Positions 1 through 7,757 of a DNA stretch of 32,922 nt are shown one piece after another. The stretch spans positions 1-32,922 of the forward strand of contig WHSO01000037.1 in NCBI GenBank assembly GCA_009380075.1, written 5' to 3'. A program made the translations under genes and the position numbers. The notes under the pieces are model-generated. The model saw nothing but the letters and a program-made list of their open reading frames with translations, was not told the origin of the DNA and searched no databases. Source of the DNA: Alphaproteobacteria bacterium (GTDB lineage: Bacteria > Pseudomonadota > Alphaproteobacteria > SMXQ01). Numbering within the stretch: the stretch's first letter is position 1; every line of letters begins with the position of its first letter.

Positions 1-1
1 C

Positions 2-700
2 GGCGAGGAGGAGCCCTTCGTCCGCATCGAGAACATGGCCGCGCATTATGTCACGGAGATCCGCAAGGTGCAGCCGGAGGGGCCCTACTACATCGGCGGC
101 CACTCCTTCGGCGGACGGGTCGCCTACGTCATGGCCCAGCAGCTGTGCGCAGCCGGGCAGGACGTCGCCTTTCTGGCCCTGTTCGACACCTACAGCTCCT
201 ACGGCCGGCACAGGGTCGAGACACGCGACTGGTTTGCCCGTCACCTGGAGCGGATCAGGGCGCTGCCTGCGGGCCGGTGGCCCGCCTATATAGGGTTGCG
301 GGTCCAGAACATCGCGGAGGCGGTCTATCTGCGCCTGCGTCTCAAGGGCTTCTCCGCCGCCTGGAAATTCTACAAGTCACGGGGGAAGCCGCTGCCGCGC
401 CTCCTGCGCCGGGTGGAGCCGGCCAACGACATGATCCGGCGCGCCTACCGGGCGCAGCCCTACGACGGCGACGTGACGCTGTTCAAATGCGAGCGCTCGG
501 CCCGGACCCCTGCCGACGCACACGACGGGTGGTACAAGCTGGTCCGGGGTCGCCTCGACATCCGGCCGGTTCCTGGAACACACCACGAAATCGTCAACCA
601 GCCGTACGTACCGACTCTGGCGGCGGAATTGGCCGACGCCCTCGATAAGGCCAGGGCGGTATCGGCGGGGCCGTCGCGCGTCCCGGCCCAGGCGTCCTGA
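2..700 (+). CDS. Thioesterase domain protein, 5' end outside window
   Basis: The reading frame is open from the first bases of the window, so this is the C-terminal part of a longer protein. It has the alpha/beta-hydrolase thioesterase layout of type I thioesterases that end non-ribosomal peptide or polyketide synthases: a nucleophile elbow GHSFGG near the start, an acid in the following strand (LFDTYSS), and a late histidine (GTHHEIVNQ). All three catalytic positions are therefore visible. Whether it is the last domain of a synthetase or acyltransferase fusion or a free-standing enzyme cannot be decided from here. A small GC-rich stem-loop follows the stop codon, and the next gene on the same strand starts about 180 bases later. 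Family assignment is firm; substrate is unknown. Confidence 0.8.
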   Translation, partial: GEEEPFVRIENMAAHYVTEIRKVQPEGPYYIGGHSFGGRVAYVMAQQLCAAGQDVAFLALFDTYSSYGRHRVETRDWFARHLERIRALPAGRWPAYIGLRVQNIAEAVYLRLRLKGFSAAWKFYKSRGKPLPRLLRRVEPANDMIRRAYRAQPYDGDVTLFKCERSARTPADAHDGWYKLVRGRLDIRPVPGTHHEIVNQPYVPTLAAELADALDKARAVSAGPSRVPAQAS

Positions 701-720
701 GCGCCGCCCGGAAACGGCGC
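701..720 (+). terminator. Stem-loop just after the thioesterase stop
   Basis: Six perfectly paired bases (GCGCCG / CGGCGC) flank an eight-base loop immediately after the TGA. There is no T run, so a factor-independent terminator is only a possibility. A second hairpin with GAATCC/GGATTC arms lies about 25 bases further on. Confidence 0.3.
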
Positions 721-879
721 GTCTGCGAGCGGAGCAACCGGTCCCGAATCCCCCGAAAGCGGCGGATTCTTGCGCCTGTAGTGAATCTGTTGTACCCATG
801 TCGCGGGTCCGGGGGGCACCTCCCGGGCCCATAGCGTAAGGAGACCCGGGCTTGGGGTCCCCGGCACAGGGAGTGTGCG

Positions 880-1443
880 GTGCTGGCATCGCCTGAAAGC
901 TGTCCGGCCTTGGTGCTGAACGCGGATTTCCGTCCGCTCAGCTACTTCCCGCTTTCGGTGTGGCCGTGGCAGGAGGCGGTGAAGGCCGTGTTCCTCGACC
1001 GCGTCAACATCCTGTCCAACTACGAACGCATCGTGCACAGCCCGAGCCTGTCCATGGCGCTGCCCTCGGTGGTGTCGCTCAAGCAGTACATTCCCACCTC
1101 CCGGCGCCCGGCCTTCACCCGTTTCAACGTCTTCCTGCGCGACCGCTTCACCTGCCAGTATTGCGGCCTCCGGCATTCCACCGAACACCTGACCTTCGAT
1201 CATGTCGTTCCGAAGTCCCGTGGCGGCGAGACCACGTGGCGCAACGTCGTCGCCGCCTGCGAACCGTGCAACCTGCGCAAAGGGGGCATGCTGCCGCGCG
1301 CGGCGCGGATGTACCCGCTCCAGGCGCCGATGGAACCGACGGTGAAGCAGTTGCAGGCCAACGGGCGCGCCTATCCGCCCAACTTTCTGCACGAAAGCTG
1401 GCGCGACTATCTCTACTGGGATTCGGAGCTGGAAACCGGTTAG
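880..1443 (+). CDS. HNH endonuclease family protein
   Basis: The 187-residue protein carries a zinc-supported HNH nuclease domain in its second half: a first CxxC pair (C92, C95), the D107-H108 dipeptide of the HNH beta-alpha-metal fold in FDHVVPKSRGG, N122 in TWRNVV, and a second CxxC (C127, C130) followed by N131. The order CxxC - DH - N - CxxCN is typical of bacterial HNH proteins of about 180-190 residues that are widely conserved in Alphaproteobacteria. The start is a GTG preceded six bases upstream by AGGGAG; no ATG gives a better frame. The first 80 residues look like a conserved accessory segment. Its cellular role is unknown, and it lies alone between a thioesterase and a convergent operon rather than beside restriction or phage genes. 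Confidence 0.85.
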   Translation: MLASPESCPALVLNADFRPLSYFPLSVWPWQEAVKAVFLDRVNILSNYERIVHSPSLSMALPSVVSLKQYIPTSRRPAFTRFNVFLRDRFTCQYCGLRHSTEHLTFDHVVPKSRGGETTWRNVVAACEPCNLRKGGMLPRAARMYPLQAPMEPTVKQLQANGRAYPPNFLHESWRDYLYWDSELETG

Positions 1444-1455
1444 GTCGGTCGTCGA

Positions 1456-1812
1456 TCAGTGGTTCTTGCCGTCGAACGGCATGATCTCGGGCGCGTCGAG
1501 ATCGAAGTCGTCGAGACAGCGCACGTTGACGGCAACCATTTCCTTGCCGTCCGGCCCGGTGCCGCGCGCGAAGGATTCGACCCCGCAGGTGTTGCAGAAC
1601 AGGTGACGGATTTTTCGCGTATTGAACCGGTACTCGGTCAGCGCGTCCGCGCCCGCGGCAAGAGTGAACCGGTCGGGGGTGGTGAACGCCAGAAGCGAAC
1701 CGAGCTTCCTGCAGAAGGAGCAGTTGCAGGAGATCACGCGGGCGGCATCCAGGGTCACGTCGAAGTGCACCTTGCCGCAGTGGCAGCCGCCGCTGTAGCT
1801 CTGCAAAGTCAT
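1456..1812 (-). CDS. GFA-family (Mss4-like) zinc-binding protein
   Basis: The 118-residue protein has the cysteine pattern of the glutathione-dependent formaldehyde-activating (GFA) family, a zinc-bearing Mss4-like fold: C10-x-C12 at the N-terminus (GGCHCGKVHF), C29-x-C31-x2-C34 (CNCSFCRK) and C73-x2-C76 (FCNTCG). Family members bind zinc and a few act on glutathione adducts, but most have no proven reaction, so the formaldehyde link should not be assumed. The length is a little under the family's usual 120-140 residues but the fold looks complete. It starts eight bases after the coq7 stop and is probably the last gene of the long leftward operon. It converges on the HNH gene with only a 12-base gap. 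Confidence 0.85.
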   Translation of the reverse strand: MTLQSYSGGCHCGKVHFDVTLDAARVISCNCSFCRKLGSLLAFTTPDRFTLAAGADALTEYRFNTRKIRHLFCNTCGVESFARGTGPDGKEMVAVNVRCLDDFDLDAPEIMPFDGKNH

Positions 1813-1819
1813 CTCCTTC

Positions 1820-2350
1820 TCACACCCGTTCCGACAGCCAGATCGCCAGCCGCGTGCCGGCGCGGATCGCCGCCGTCAACGGGCCGTGGCACGGGGCCTC
1901 CCGCGCGCCGGATTCGATCGCGGTGCGGGCATGTTCAGCCTCGTCCTCGCGGGCGTTCTCGATCAGGCCCCTGAGCTCGGGATCGTCGGCGCCGAGGACC
2001 GCCTCCTGGCGGGCGTAGTGGCCGACGATCACCTCCTCCACGGCTTCGGTGCAGGCCATGGCCGCCTTCGGGCCCATCAGGGCCGTCGTCGCGCCGAGGG
2101 CGTATCCGGCGACGTGCCACAACGGCGACAGCGCCGTCGGCCGCACCCGGCGCGCCAGCAGCACGCGGTCGAAATCGTGCAGGTGCCGTTGCTCGGTCTC
2201 CGCCATGCGGCGGATCGCCTCGGCCGCGGGTCCCTTGTCCAGCACCGCAAGCTGGCCGGCGTAGATGCGCGCGGCGCCGTATTCCCCGGCCTGGTCGACA
2301 CGGATCATGCGGGCAACGCGCGCTTCGGCGTTATCGGTGGGCGTGGTCAT
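1820..2350 (-). CDS. coq7: Demethoxyubiquinone hydroxylase, Coq7 family
   Basis: This 176-residue protein is a membrane-associated di-iron monooxygenase that hydroxylates demethoxyubiquinone late in ubiquinone synthesis. The carboxylate-bridged di-iron ligands are all visible: E23 in VDQAGEYGA, E53-x2-H56 (ETEQRH), E105 (AVEEVIVGHY) and E137-x2-H140 (EDEAEH). Length and the start MTTPTDNAEARVARMIRVDQAGE are as usual for alphaproteobacterial Coq7. The start codon overlaps the dsbB stop by four bases (ATGA), so translation is probably coupled. Being next to DsbB makes functional sense, since DsbB passes electrons to ubiquinone. Confidence 0.93.
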   Translation of the reverse strand: MTTPTDNAEARVARMIRVDQAGEYGAARIYAGQLAVLDKGPAAEAIRRMAETEQRHLHDFDRVLLARRVRPTALSPLWHVAGYALGATTALMGPKAAMACTEAVEEVIVGHYARQEAVLGADDPELRGLIENAREDEAEHARTAIESGAREAPCHGPLTAAIRAGTRLAIWLSERV

Positions 2351-2874
2351 GTGCCGGACTCCTTCGCTTTTCGTCGTATCGCCCAGGCGCCGGCGGCGGC
2401 ATAGGCCGCCAGTGCCGCGGCGGCGACGGCATTATAGCCCGCCATGGAGACGCCGAGGAGTGACCACGCGACCTCGTCGCAACGCACCACCGGCGTCGCC
2501 TTGAGCTGCCGGGCGAGGTCGGCGGTGGTACGGGCGCCGCCGGTTTCCCCGGTGCACCCTGCGGCCCCCTGCCACCAGTGCTGCTCGACCCCGACGTGAA
2601 AGACGGCGATGGCGGCGTCGGTGGCGAGTGCGAGCGCGATCAGCGCGGCGAGACCGGCAAGCAGGCTGACGGACATGGCAGGGACGCGCGCGAGCCCGAG
2701 GCCGATTCCGGCAAGGCCGATGACGACGGCGTAGGGATACCGTTGCCACAGGCACAGTTCGCAGGGCTGCAATCCGCCCAGGTACTGGGACGCCAGCGCC
2801 GTGCCGAGGATGGCGGCGGCGGCGGCGAGCAGCACCGCGAACAGCGTCCGTGGCAGGAAGCCGTGGGGAATCAC
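2347..2874 (-). CDS. Disulfide bond formation protein, DsbB family
   Basis: The 175-residue inner-membrane protein has about four hydrophobic helices and both redox-active cysteine pairs of DsbB: C38-x2-C41 at the end of the first helix (LQPCELCLWQRYPYA) and C107 / C132 in the second periplasmic loop. DsbB reoxidises DsbA and passes electrons to quinone. The long frame continues upstream of any plausible start. I chose the GTG at 2874 because it gives a normal N-terminus (MIPHGFLPRTLFAVLL) and forms a four-base GTGA overlap with the stop of the upstream membrane-protein gene. Its own stop overlaps the coq7 start by four bases. Confidence 0.88.
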   Translation of the reverse strand: MIPHGFLPRTLFAVLLAAAAAILGTALASQYLGGLQPCELCLWQRYPYAVVIGLAGIGLGLARVPAMSVSLLAGLAALIALALATDAAIAVFHVGVEQHWWQGAAGCTGETGGARTTADLARQLKATPVVRCDEVAWSLLGVSMAGYNAVAAAALAAYAAAGAWAIRRKAKESGT

Positions 2875-3452
2875 AGCACGTACTTTACCAGCACGAACCC
2901 ACCGATCAGAAGGACGAAGAAGACGGTGCTGAGCATGCCGAGGTTGCGCTCGATGAATCCCTGGATGGGGGCGCCGAACCGCCACAGCAGCGCGCCTTCG
3001 ACGTAGAACCGCGCTCCGCGGGCAAGCGTGGCGGCAACGGCGAAGACGAGGAGGTCGAGCCCGGCGACACCCGAGGCGATGGTGATGACCTTGAACGGAA
3101 ACGGCGTCAGTGCCGCGAAGGCGACGATCCAGGCGCCCCATTCGTTGTAGCGCCGGGTGAAGTTCTGGAACTGGTCGCTGTAGCCGTAGAATTCCAGCAG
3201 CGGGCGGCCCACGGTCTCGAACAGGAGCGCGCCAATGGCGTATCCGGCGAAGGCGCCCAGCACCGACGCCGCTGTGCAGATGAAGGCGATCCGCCAGGTG
3301 CGGGCGCGATCGGCCAGCGTCATCGGGATCAGCATCACGTCAGGCGGGATGGGAAAGAACGAGCTTTCGGCGAAGCTCACCAGTGCCAGCCAGCCCTGGG
3401 CGTGGCGATGGCGGGCGAGCCGCATCGTCCAGTCGTAAAGCCCGCGCAGCAT
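2871..3452 (-). CDS. YqaA/DedA-family (VTT domain) membrane protein
   Basis: The 193-residue integral membrane protein starts with an amphipathic segment, then SFAESSFFPIPPDVMLIPM, the hallmark of the YqaA branch of the DedA/VTT superfamily: an acidic residue in a re-entrant helix followed by a PIPPD-type motif. A second re-entrant stretch appears as ALTPFPFKVITIASGVAG. Three to four further hydrophobic segments follow. DedA-related proteins are implicated in lipid flipping and proton-motive-force homeostasis; the YqaA branch is barely characterised. The gene starts ten bases after the Anbu stop and overlaps dsbB by four bases, so it is clearly co-transcribed with both. Confidence 0.82.
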   Translation of the reverse strand: MLRGLYDWTMRLARHRHAQGWLALVSFAESSFFPIPPDVMLIPMTLADRARTWRIAFICTAASVLGAFAGYAIGALLFETVGRPLLEFYGYSDQFQNFTRRYNEWGAWIVAFAALTPFPFKVITIASGVAGLDLLVFAVAATLARGARFYVEGALLWRFGAPIQGFIERNLGMLSTVFFVLLIGGFVLVKYVL

Positions 3453-3462
3453 GGGGAAGGGC

Positions 3463-4194
3463 TTACTTCAGCCAGTCGGGGTCGGGCATGTGCTCGAACG
3501 CGCCGCGCAGGGCGTTACTCCAGTATTCGCGGATTCCGGTCAGGTATTCGTCGCCCTCGGGCAGGCGCACCCGGAGCCCCGCCTTCAGGGAATCGCGCAC
3601 GTAGGTCAGGATGTCGATGGGCGGTCCGACCGAGATGTTCGACCGCATGGTCGAATCGAACGACAGGATGGCGCATTTGATTGCCTGGGCGATGGACGAT
3701 TCATGGGTGATGGTGCGGTCGATGATGGGCTTGCCGTATTTGGTCTCGCCGATCTGGAGGTACGGCGTTTCGGGCGACGCCTCGATGAAGTTCCCGGCGG
3801 AATAGATCTGGTACAGCCGCGCCTCGCGCTTGTCGATCTGGCCGCCGAAGATGAAGGCGGCGTTGAATTCGATGCCCTGTTCCTTGAGCGCGTCGCCATC
3901 GACTTCGTAGACGTTGCGCAACACGGCGCCGATCATGCGGGCGGCGGCGAACATCGTGGGCGCGGCGAAGATGTCGCCCGGGCCGCCGGTGTCGAGGTCC
4001 TCGTTCACCAGGCGCACCACGGCCTGGGTAATGGCGAGGTTGCCGGAGCCCAGAAGCGCCATGAAGCGGTCGCCCGACTTTTCGAACACGGTCATCTTGC
4101 GCGCGATCGAAACCTGGTCAACGCCCGCGTTGGTACGCGAATCCGAGGCGAAGACGAGGCCTTCGTCGAGAAGGAAGCCGACGGCGTAAGTCAT
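3463..4194 (-). CDS. Anbu, proteasome-type Ntn protease
   Basis: This 243-residue protein is the bacterial 'ancestral beta subunit' Anbu, related to HslV and 20S proteasome beta subunits. It begins MTYAVGFLLDEGLVFASDSRTNAGVDQ. T2 would become the N-terminal catalytic threonine once Met is removed, D18 matches the conserved Asp of the beta-subunit start, and K33 lies where the catalytic Lys is expected. I chose the ATG at 4194 although the frame is open further upstream, because Anbu proteins carry no propeptide and start with this motif. Anbu assembles into open helical rings; its substrates are unknown. It is separated by 132 bases from the transglutaminase gene upstream and followed closely by YqaA. 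The family's usual genomic partners (ATP-grasp, alpha-E, transglutaminase) are all here. Confidence 0.92.
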   Translation of the reverse strand: MTYAVGFLLDEGLVFASDSRTNAGVDQVSIARKMTVFEKSGDRFMALLGSGNLAITQAVVRLVNEDLDTGGPGDIFAAPTMFAAARMIGAVLRNVYEVDGDALKEQGIEFNAAFIFGGQIDKREARLYQIYSAGNFIEASPETPYLQIGETKYGKPIIDRTITHESSIAQAIKCAILSFDSTMRSNISVGPPIDILTYVRDSLKAGLRVRLPEGDEYLTGIREYWSNALRGAFEHMPDPDWLK

Positions 4195-4326
4195 GGATGC
4201 GGAATCTCCGGCAAGTTGCCCGTGCGAACGTGTGGGATTGAAGGATCCGGGAGGAACAGTAGGGCGCATCAACCGTAAACCAAAAGCTAATCCCCAAGAG
4301 GTACGAGATACCGGCGCACTTTAGAC

Positions 4327-5136
4327 TTATTGCGCCGCCGCCGCGACGGTTACCTTGACCCCCATGTCCTCGCCGCCGCCGCCGCGGCGGATGCCCCGGA
4401 CCGGGGCGCAGGACTGGTAGTCCGGACCGACCGCCAGCCGCACATGGGCGTCGTTGGCGCAGATCTCGTTGGTTACGTCGAAGGCGACCCAGCCGAGGTT
4501 CTCGACCCAGGATTCGCACCAGGCGTGGGAGGCGGTCTCGTCGGCGCCCTCGCCGTGAACATGCACGTAGCCCGAGACGTAGCGCGTCGGCACGCCGAGG
4601 AGGCGCGCCGCGGCAGCGAAGACATGGGCCTGGTCCTGGCAGACGCCGCTGCCCGCGGCCAGGACCGCCGCCGCTGTGGTCTCGACGCCGGTGGTGCCGG
4701 GCCGGTAGGCGACCGCGCGGGAGACCGCGCGCGACAGCTCGTGCAGGCCGTCGAGCCGGTCGGCACCGACGCGCGCGCGCAGGGGCCCGGCGAAGTCGCG
4801 CACCGCCTGGGTCGCTTCGGTCAGTGCCGTCGGGCGCAGGTACATGACCGGCCACAGATGATCGTTGTGCGCCGGGATGACGCCGACGGTATCGAGCGAT
4901 TCGACCTCGCCCTCGACGGTGATCGCGATCTCGTCGTGCGGGCCGTCGATCACCAGGACGTGCATGACGTTACCGAACCCGTCGATATGGCGGGTGGCGC
5001 GCCCCGGGGCCCGCAGGCGCCAGTCGATGACGCGCTGGCTGGCGTCGCTGCCCGGCGTCAGGCGCAAGTACTGGATGGTGCAGCGGGCGGGGTGGGTGTA
5101 GCGGTACCGGGTGGTGTGGCGGATGGCGAGGTACAT
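4327..5136 (-). CDS. Transglutaminase-like cysteine protease of the Anbu cluster
   Basis: The 269-residue protein has the bacterial transglutaminase-like N-terminal beta domain (about residues 1-80, starting MYLAIRHTTRYRY) and then a papain-fold transglutaminase-like core. The triad is intact: C166 in GSGVCQDQAH, H204 in ASHAWCESW and D220 in WVAFDVTNE. Such enzymes act as peptidases or isopeptidases rather than cross-linkers in this gene context, where they accompany an ATP-grasp amide-ligase-like protein and an alpha-E protein. The frame is open beyond the chosen ATG; this start matches the family N-terminus and lies eight bases after the alpha-E stop. Confidence 0.9.
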   Translation of the reverse strand: MYLAIRHTTRYRYTHPARCTIQYLRLTPGSDASQRVIDWRLRAPGRATRHIDGFGNVMHVLVIDGPHDEIAITVEGEVESLDTVGVIPAHNDHLWPVMYLRPTALTEATQAVRDFAGPLRARVGADRLDGLHELSRAVSRAVAYRPGTTGVETTAAAVLAAGSGVCQDQAHVFAAAARLLGVPTRYVSGYVHVHGEGADETASHAWCESWVENLGWVAFDVTNEICANDAHVRLAVGPDYQSCAPVRGIRRGGGGEDMGVKVTVAAAAQ

Positions 5137-5143
5137 GGCGGGC

Positions 5144-6097
5144 TTACTGCGCGACGAGATAGGCGGACTGGATCTCGCTCGAGAGGCGGTTGTTGCGGTT
5201 GATGAAATCGGACAGGAATTCGTGCAGGCCGTGCTGGAAGACCGCCTCGATGCGCCCGTAATGGAGCATGGCATGGAGCTCGCCCGCCTGGCGCGCCGCC
5301 TCGCCGCCGCGCGGCCCGGAGATTTCGTCCAGCAGCACGACGATCTCGTTGTGGCAGGAATGGAGCGAGCGCGGAAACGCGCTGTTGAAGATCAGCAGGT
5401 CCGCGACCTTGACCGGCGTGATCGCCTGCTTGTAGGCGTGATGGTAGTTGCGGTAGGCGGAGACCGAGCGCAGGAGCGCGCCCCACTGGAAATGGTCGAT
5501 GGCGCTGCCGACGTCGGAGATGTCGGGCAGCAGGATATGGTACTTGACGTCGAGGATGCGGGCGGTGTTGTCGGCGCGCTCCACGAAGGTGCCGAGCCGG
5601 AGGAAGTGATAGCGCTCGTCGCGCAGCATGGTGGCGACGGAGGAGCCGCGGAACAGGTGCGAGCGCTCCTTGATCCAGTCGAAGAAATTGCGGTAACCAC
5701 GCGCCGCAAGTTTCGCGGCGGTAAGGTCGGAAATCTCGAGCCAGGTGGAGTTGAGCGCCTCCCACATTTCCGTGGTGATGCCGACGCGTTCCGCCCGGGC
5801 GTTCTCCCGCGCCGCGCGGACGAGGGAATAGATGCTCGACGGGTTTTCGGGATCAAGCGTCATGTGGGAAATGACGTTGGCGGCGGTCGCCTCCGGGAAG
5901 CGCGCGTGGAAGTTGGCGGCATCGCCGGTGATTTCGAGCACGGCGTCCCATTCGCCGCCGCTGGTGCTTTCGCTGCCCGCCGGCAGCAGCCCCATGCGGT
6001 CCGACACGTCGAGGATGCGGGCCGTGTTCTCGGCGCGCTCGATCAGGCGCGACATCCAGTACAGGTGATCGGCGCTGCGCGACAGCACGATTGTCAT
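5144..6097 (-). CDS. Alpha-E domain protein (DUF403)
   Basis: This 317-residue, almost wholly helical protein begins MTIVLSRSADHLYWMSRLIERAENTARILDV, which is diagnostic of the alpha-E (DUF403) family. Glutamate-rich helical repeats appear throughout, for example FVERADNTARILDVKYH near residue 200, which echoes the N-terminal motif and suggests an internal repeat. Alpha-E proteins always travel with the circularly permuted ATP-grasp and transglutaminase-like proteins, and the set is predicted to build and trim peptide-like tags or amides; no reaction is proven. The start has a strong GGAGGT six bases upstream. The region before it holds three near-copies of that ribosome-binding-site and start module. 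Confidence 0.9.
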   Translation of the reverse strand: MTIVLSRSADHLYWMSRLIERAENTARILDVSDRMGLLPAGSESTSGGEWDAVLEITGDAANFHARFPEATAANVISHMTLDPENPSSIYSLVRAARENARAERVGITTEMWEALNSTWLEISDLTAAKLAARGYRNFFDWIKERSHLFRGSSVATMLRDERYHFLRLGTFVERADNTARILDVKYHILLPDISDVGSAIDHFQWGALLRSVSAYRNYHHAYKQAITPVKVADLLIFNSAFPRSLHSCHNEIVVLLDEISGPRGGEAARQAGELHAMLHYGRIEAVFQHGLHEFLSDFINRNNRLSSEIQSAYLVAQ

Positions 6098-6163
6098 GCT
6101 GGACCTCCGGTCCACGGCGTCATGCCGCACCTCCGGTGCGGGGTCACGGCGCACCTCCGGCGC
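6094..6163 (-). repeat. Three tandem copies of a ribosome-binding-site plus start module
   Basis: Read on the minus strand, CGGAGGT followed by a short spacer and an RTGAC start appears three times at steps of 24 and 26 bases, with starts at 6147 (GTG), 6123 (ATG) and 6097 (ATG, the alpha-E start). On the plus strand the cores are small imperfect palindromes at 6101-6113, 6127-6139 and 6151-6163. The ATG at 6123 opens a nine-codon frame (MTPWTGGPA) whose TGA overlaps the alpha-E ATG by four bases. The GTG at 6147 is in frame with this mini-ORF and extends it to 17 codons. The three starts are not all in frame with alpha-E, so the copies do not simply extend it. Confidence 0.6.
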
Positions 6164-6169
6164 GCCGGA

Positions 6170-7600
6170 TCATGGGCGGCGTCCCCCGCGCAGGACCCAG
6201 GTGTCCTTGGTGCCCCCGCCCTGGGAGGAATTCACCACCAGGGAGCCCTCGGTCAGCGCCACCCGGGTCAACCCGCCGGGCACCACGGTCGAATTGGTGC
6301 CGGTCAGCACATAGGGCCTGAGGTCCACGTGGCGCGACGCGACGCCCCTCTCGGTGAAGGTCGGGCAGGTCGACAGCGACAGTGTCGGCTGGGCGATGAA
6401 GTTGCCGGGGTCGGCCAGGATGCGGGCGCGGTAGGCGGCGATCTCGGCCTTGCTGGCGGCGGGCCCCACCAGCATGCCGTAGCCGCCGGCGCCACCCACT
6501 TCCTTGACCACGACCTCGTGCAGACGATCGAGGACGTAGGCGAGATCGTCGGCCTTGCTCAGCTGCCAGGTCGGGACGTTGGACAGGATCGGCGCCTCGC
6601 CCAGGTAGAAGTCGATCATATCCGGCACGAAGGTGTACATCGCCTTGTCGTCGGCGACGCCGGTGCCGATGGCGTTGGCCAGCGTCACGCCGCCGGCGCG
6701 GTAGGCGGCGAGAAGCCCCGGCACGCCAAGGATGGAATCGGGGTTGAAGGCCAGCGGGTCGAGGTATTCGTCGTCGACGCGGCGGTAGATCACGTCGACC
6801 TGGACCGGGCCGTGGGTGGTGCGCATGAACACGTGGTCGTCCTTGACGAACAGGTCCTCGCCCTCGACCAGCTCGACCCCCATCTCGTCGGCGAGGAACA
6901 CGTGCTCGAAATAGGCGGAATTGTAGATTCCCGGCGTCATCAGGGCGACCGTCGGCTGGGTCACGCCGGGCGGCGCCACCGCGCGCAGGTTCTGCAGCAG
7001 CAGTTCCGGGTAGTTGTTCACCGGGGCGATGCGGTGGCCGGAGAACAGGCTCGGGAACAGGCGCATCATCACCTCGCGGTTCTCCAGCATGTAGCTGACG
7101 CCCGACGGATTGCGCAGGTTGTCCTCGATCACGTAGAACTCGCGCTCGCCGACGCGCACGAGGTCGATGCCGGTGATGTGGATATAGGTGTCGCCGGGCA
7201 GGTCGAGGCCCTGCATCTCCGGCCGGTACTTGGGGTTGGTGAACACCGCCTCGGGGGGAATGCGCCCGGCCTTGACGATCTCCTGGTCGTGGTAGATGTC
7301 GTGCAGGAAGGCGTTGATGGCGTGCACGCGCTGCAGGCATCCGCGCTCGATCAGGGACCACTCCTCCTGGGTCAGCACCCGGGGGATGATGTCGAAGGGG
7401 ATCAGGCGCTCGACGCTCTCGGCGGTGCCGTAGACCAGGAAGGTGATGCCCATGCGCCGGAACAGGACCTCGGCTTCCTTGCGCTTGGCCTTGAACTCGC
7501 GCGCCGGCACGGACGCGAGCCAGCGCGCGATTGCATCATAGGCATCGCGCACGGTGTCGCTATCACCGTGCATCTCATCGAAGAACTTCCCTGACGCCAT
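6170..7600 (-). CDS. Circularly permuted ATP-grasp family protein (DUF404/DUF407)
   Basis: The 476-residue protein is a full-length member of the circularly permuted ATP-grasp family found with alpha-E and transglutaminase-like proteins. Recognisable blocks include RRMGITFLVYG, FDIIPRVLTQEEWSLIERG, the metal/ATP-site stretch YVIEDNLRNPSGVSYMLENR, LVEGEDLFVKDDHVF, the central YRRVDDEYLDPLAFNPDS, and the C-terminal SSQGGGTKDTWVL. ATP-grasp enzymes make amide bonds through acyl-phosphate intermediates, so a ligase that builds a peptide or conjugates a small amine is the standing prediction; no substrate is known. It is the first gene of the leftward operon. Its stop lies 73 bases from the alpha-E start, with a repeated translation-start module in between. 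Confidence 0.9.
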   Translation of the reverse strand: MASGKFFDEMHGDSDTVRDAYDAIARWLASVPAREFKAKRKEAEVLFRRMGITFLVYGTAESVERLIPFDIIPRVLTQEEWSLIERGCLQRVHAINAFLHDIYHDQEIVKAGRIPPEAVFTNPKYRPEMQGLDLPGDTYIHITGIDLVRVGEREFYVIEDNLRNPSGVSYMLENREVMMRLFPSLFSGHRIAPVNNYPELLLQNLRAVAPPGVTQPTVALMTPGIYNSAYFEHVFLADEMGVELVEGEDLFVKDDHVFMRTTHGPVQVDVIYRRVDDEYLDPLAFNPDSILGVPGLLAAYRAGGVTLANAIGTGVADDKAMYTFVPDMIDFYLGEAPILSNVPTWQLSKADDLAYVLDRLHEVVVKEVGGAGGYGMLVGPAASKAEIAAYRARILADPGNFIAQPTLSLSTCPTFTERGVASRHVDLRPYVLTGTNSTVVPGGLTRVALTEGSLVVNSSQGGGTKDTWVLRGGRRP

Positions 7601-7757
7601 GACTCGAGGTGCCCGCCCGTAGCTGCGCGTGGTGTGGCCCCGTATCCTCGCAATATTCCAATGTCTTATGCGACGCGCGCCTAAGCGGCGGCCCTGGAAT
7701 TGAAGGCATTAAAGCGCGATTCGCCGGCCCGGCGCAAGGCGGGCCCCCGACGGGCGT

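Noticed and set aside
5111-7594. An 827-codon open frame on the plus strand opposite the transglutaminase, alpha-E and ATP-grasp genes
   Set aside because: It is antisense to three clearly conserved proteins, has low-complexity composition (His, Val, Gly, Asp rich) with no recognisable domain, and reflects the GC-rich third positions of the real genes.
7726-7745. GGCCCG/CGGGCC hairpin downstream of the DOPA-dioxygenase-like gene as a terminator
   Set aside because: The stem is short, the loop is eight bases, and no T run follows on the relevant strand; chance is likely in such GC-rich DNA.
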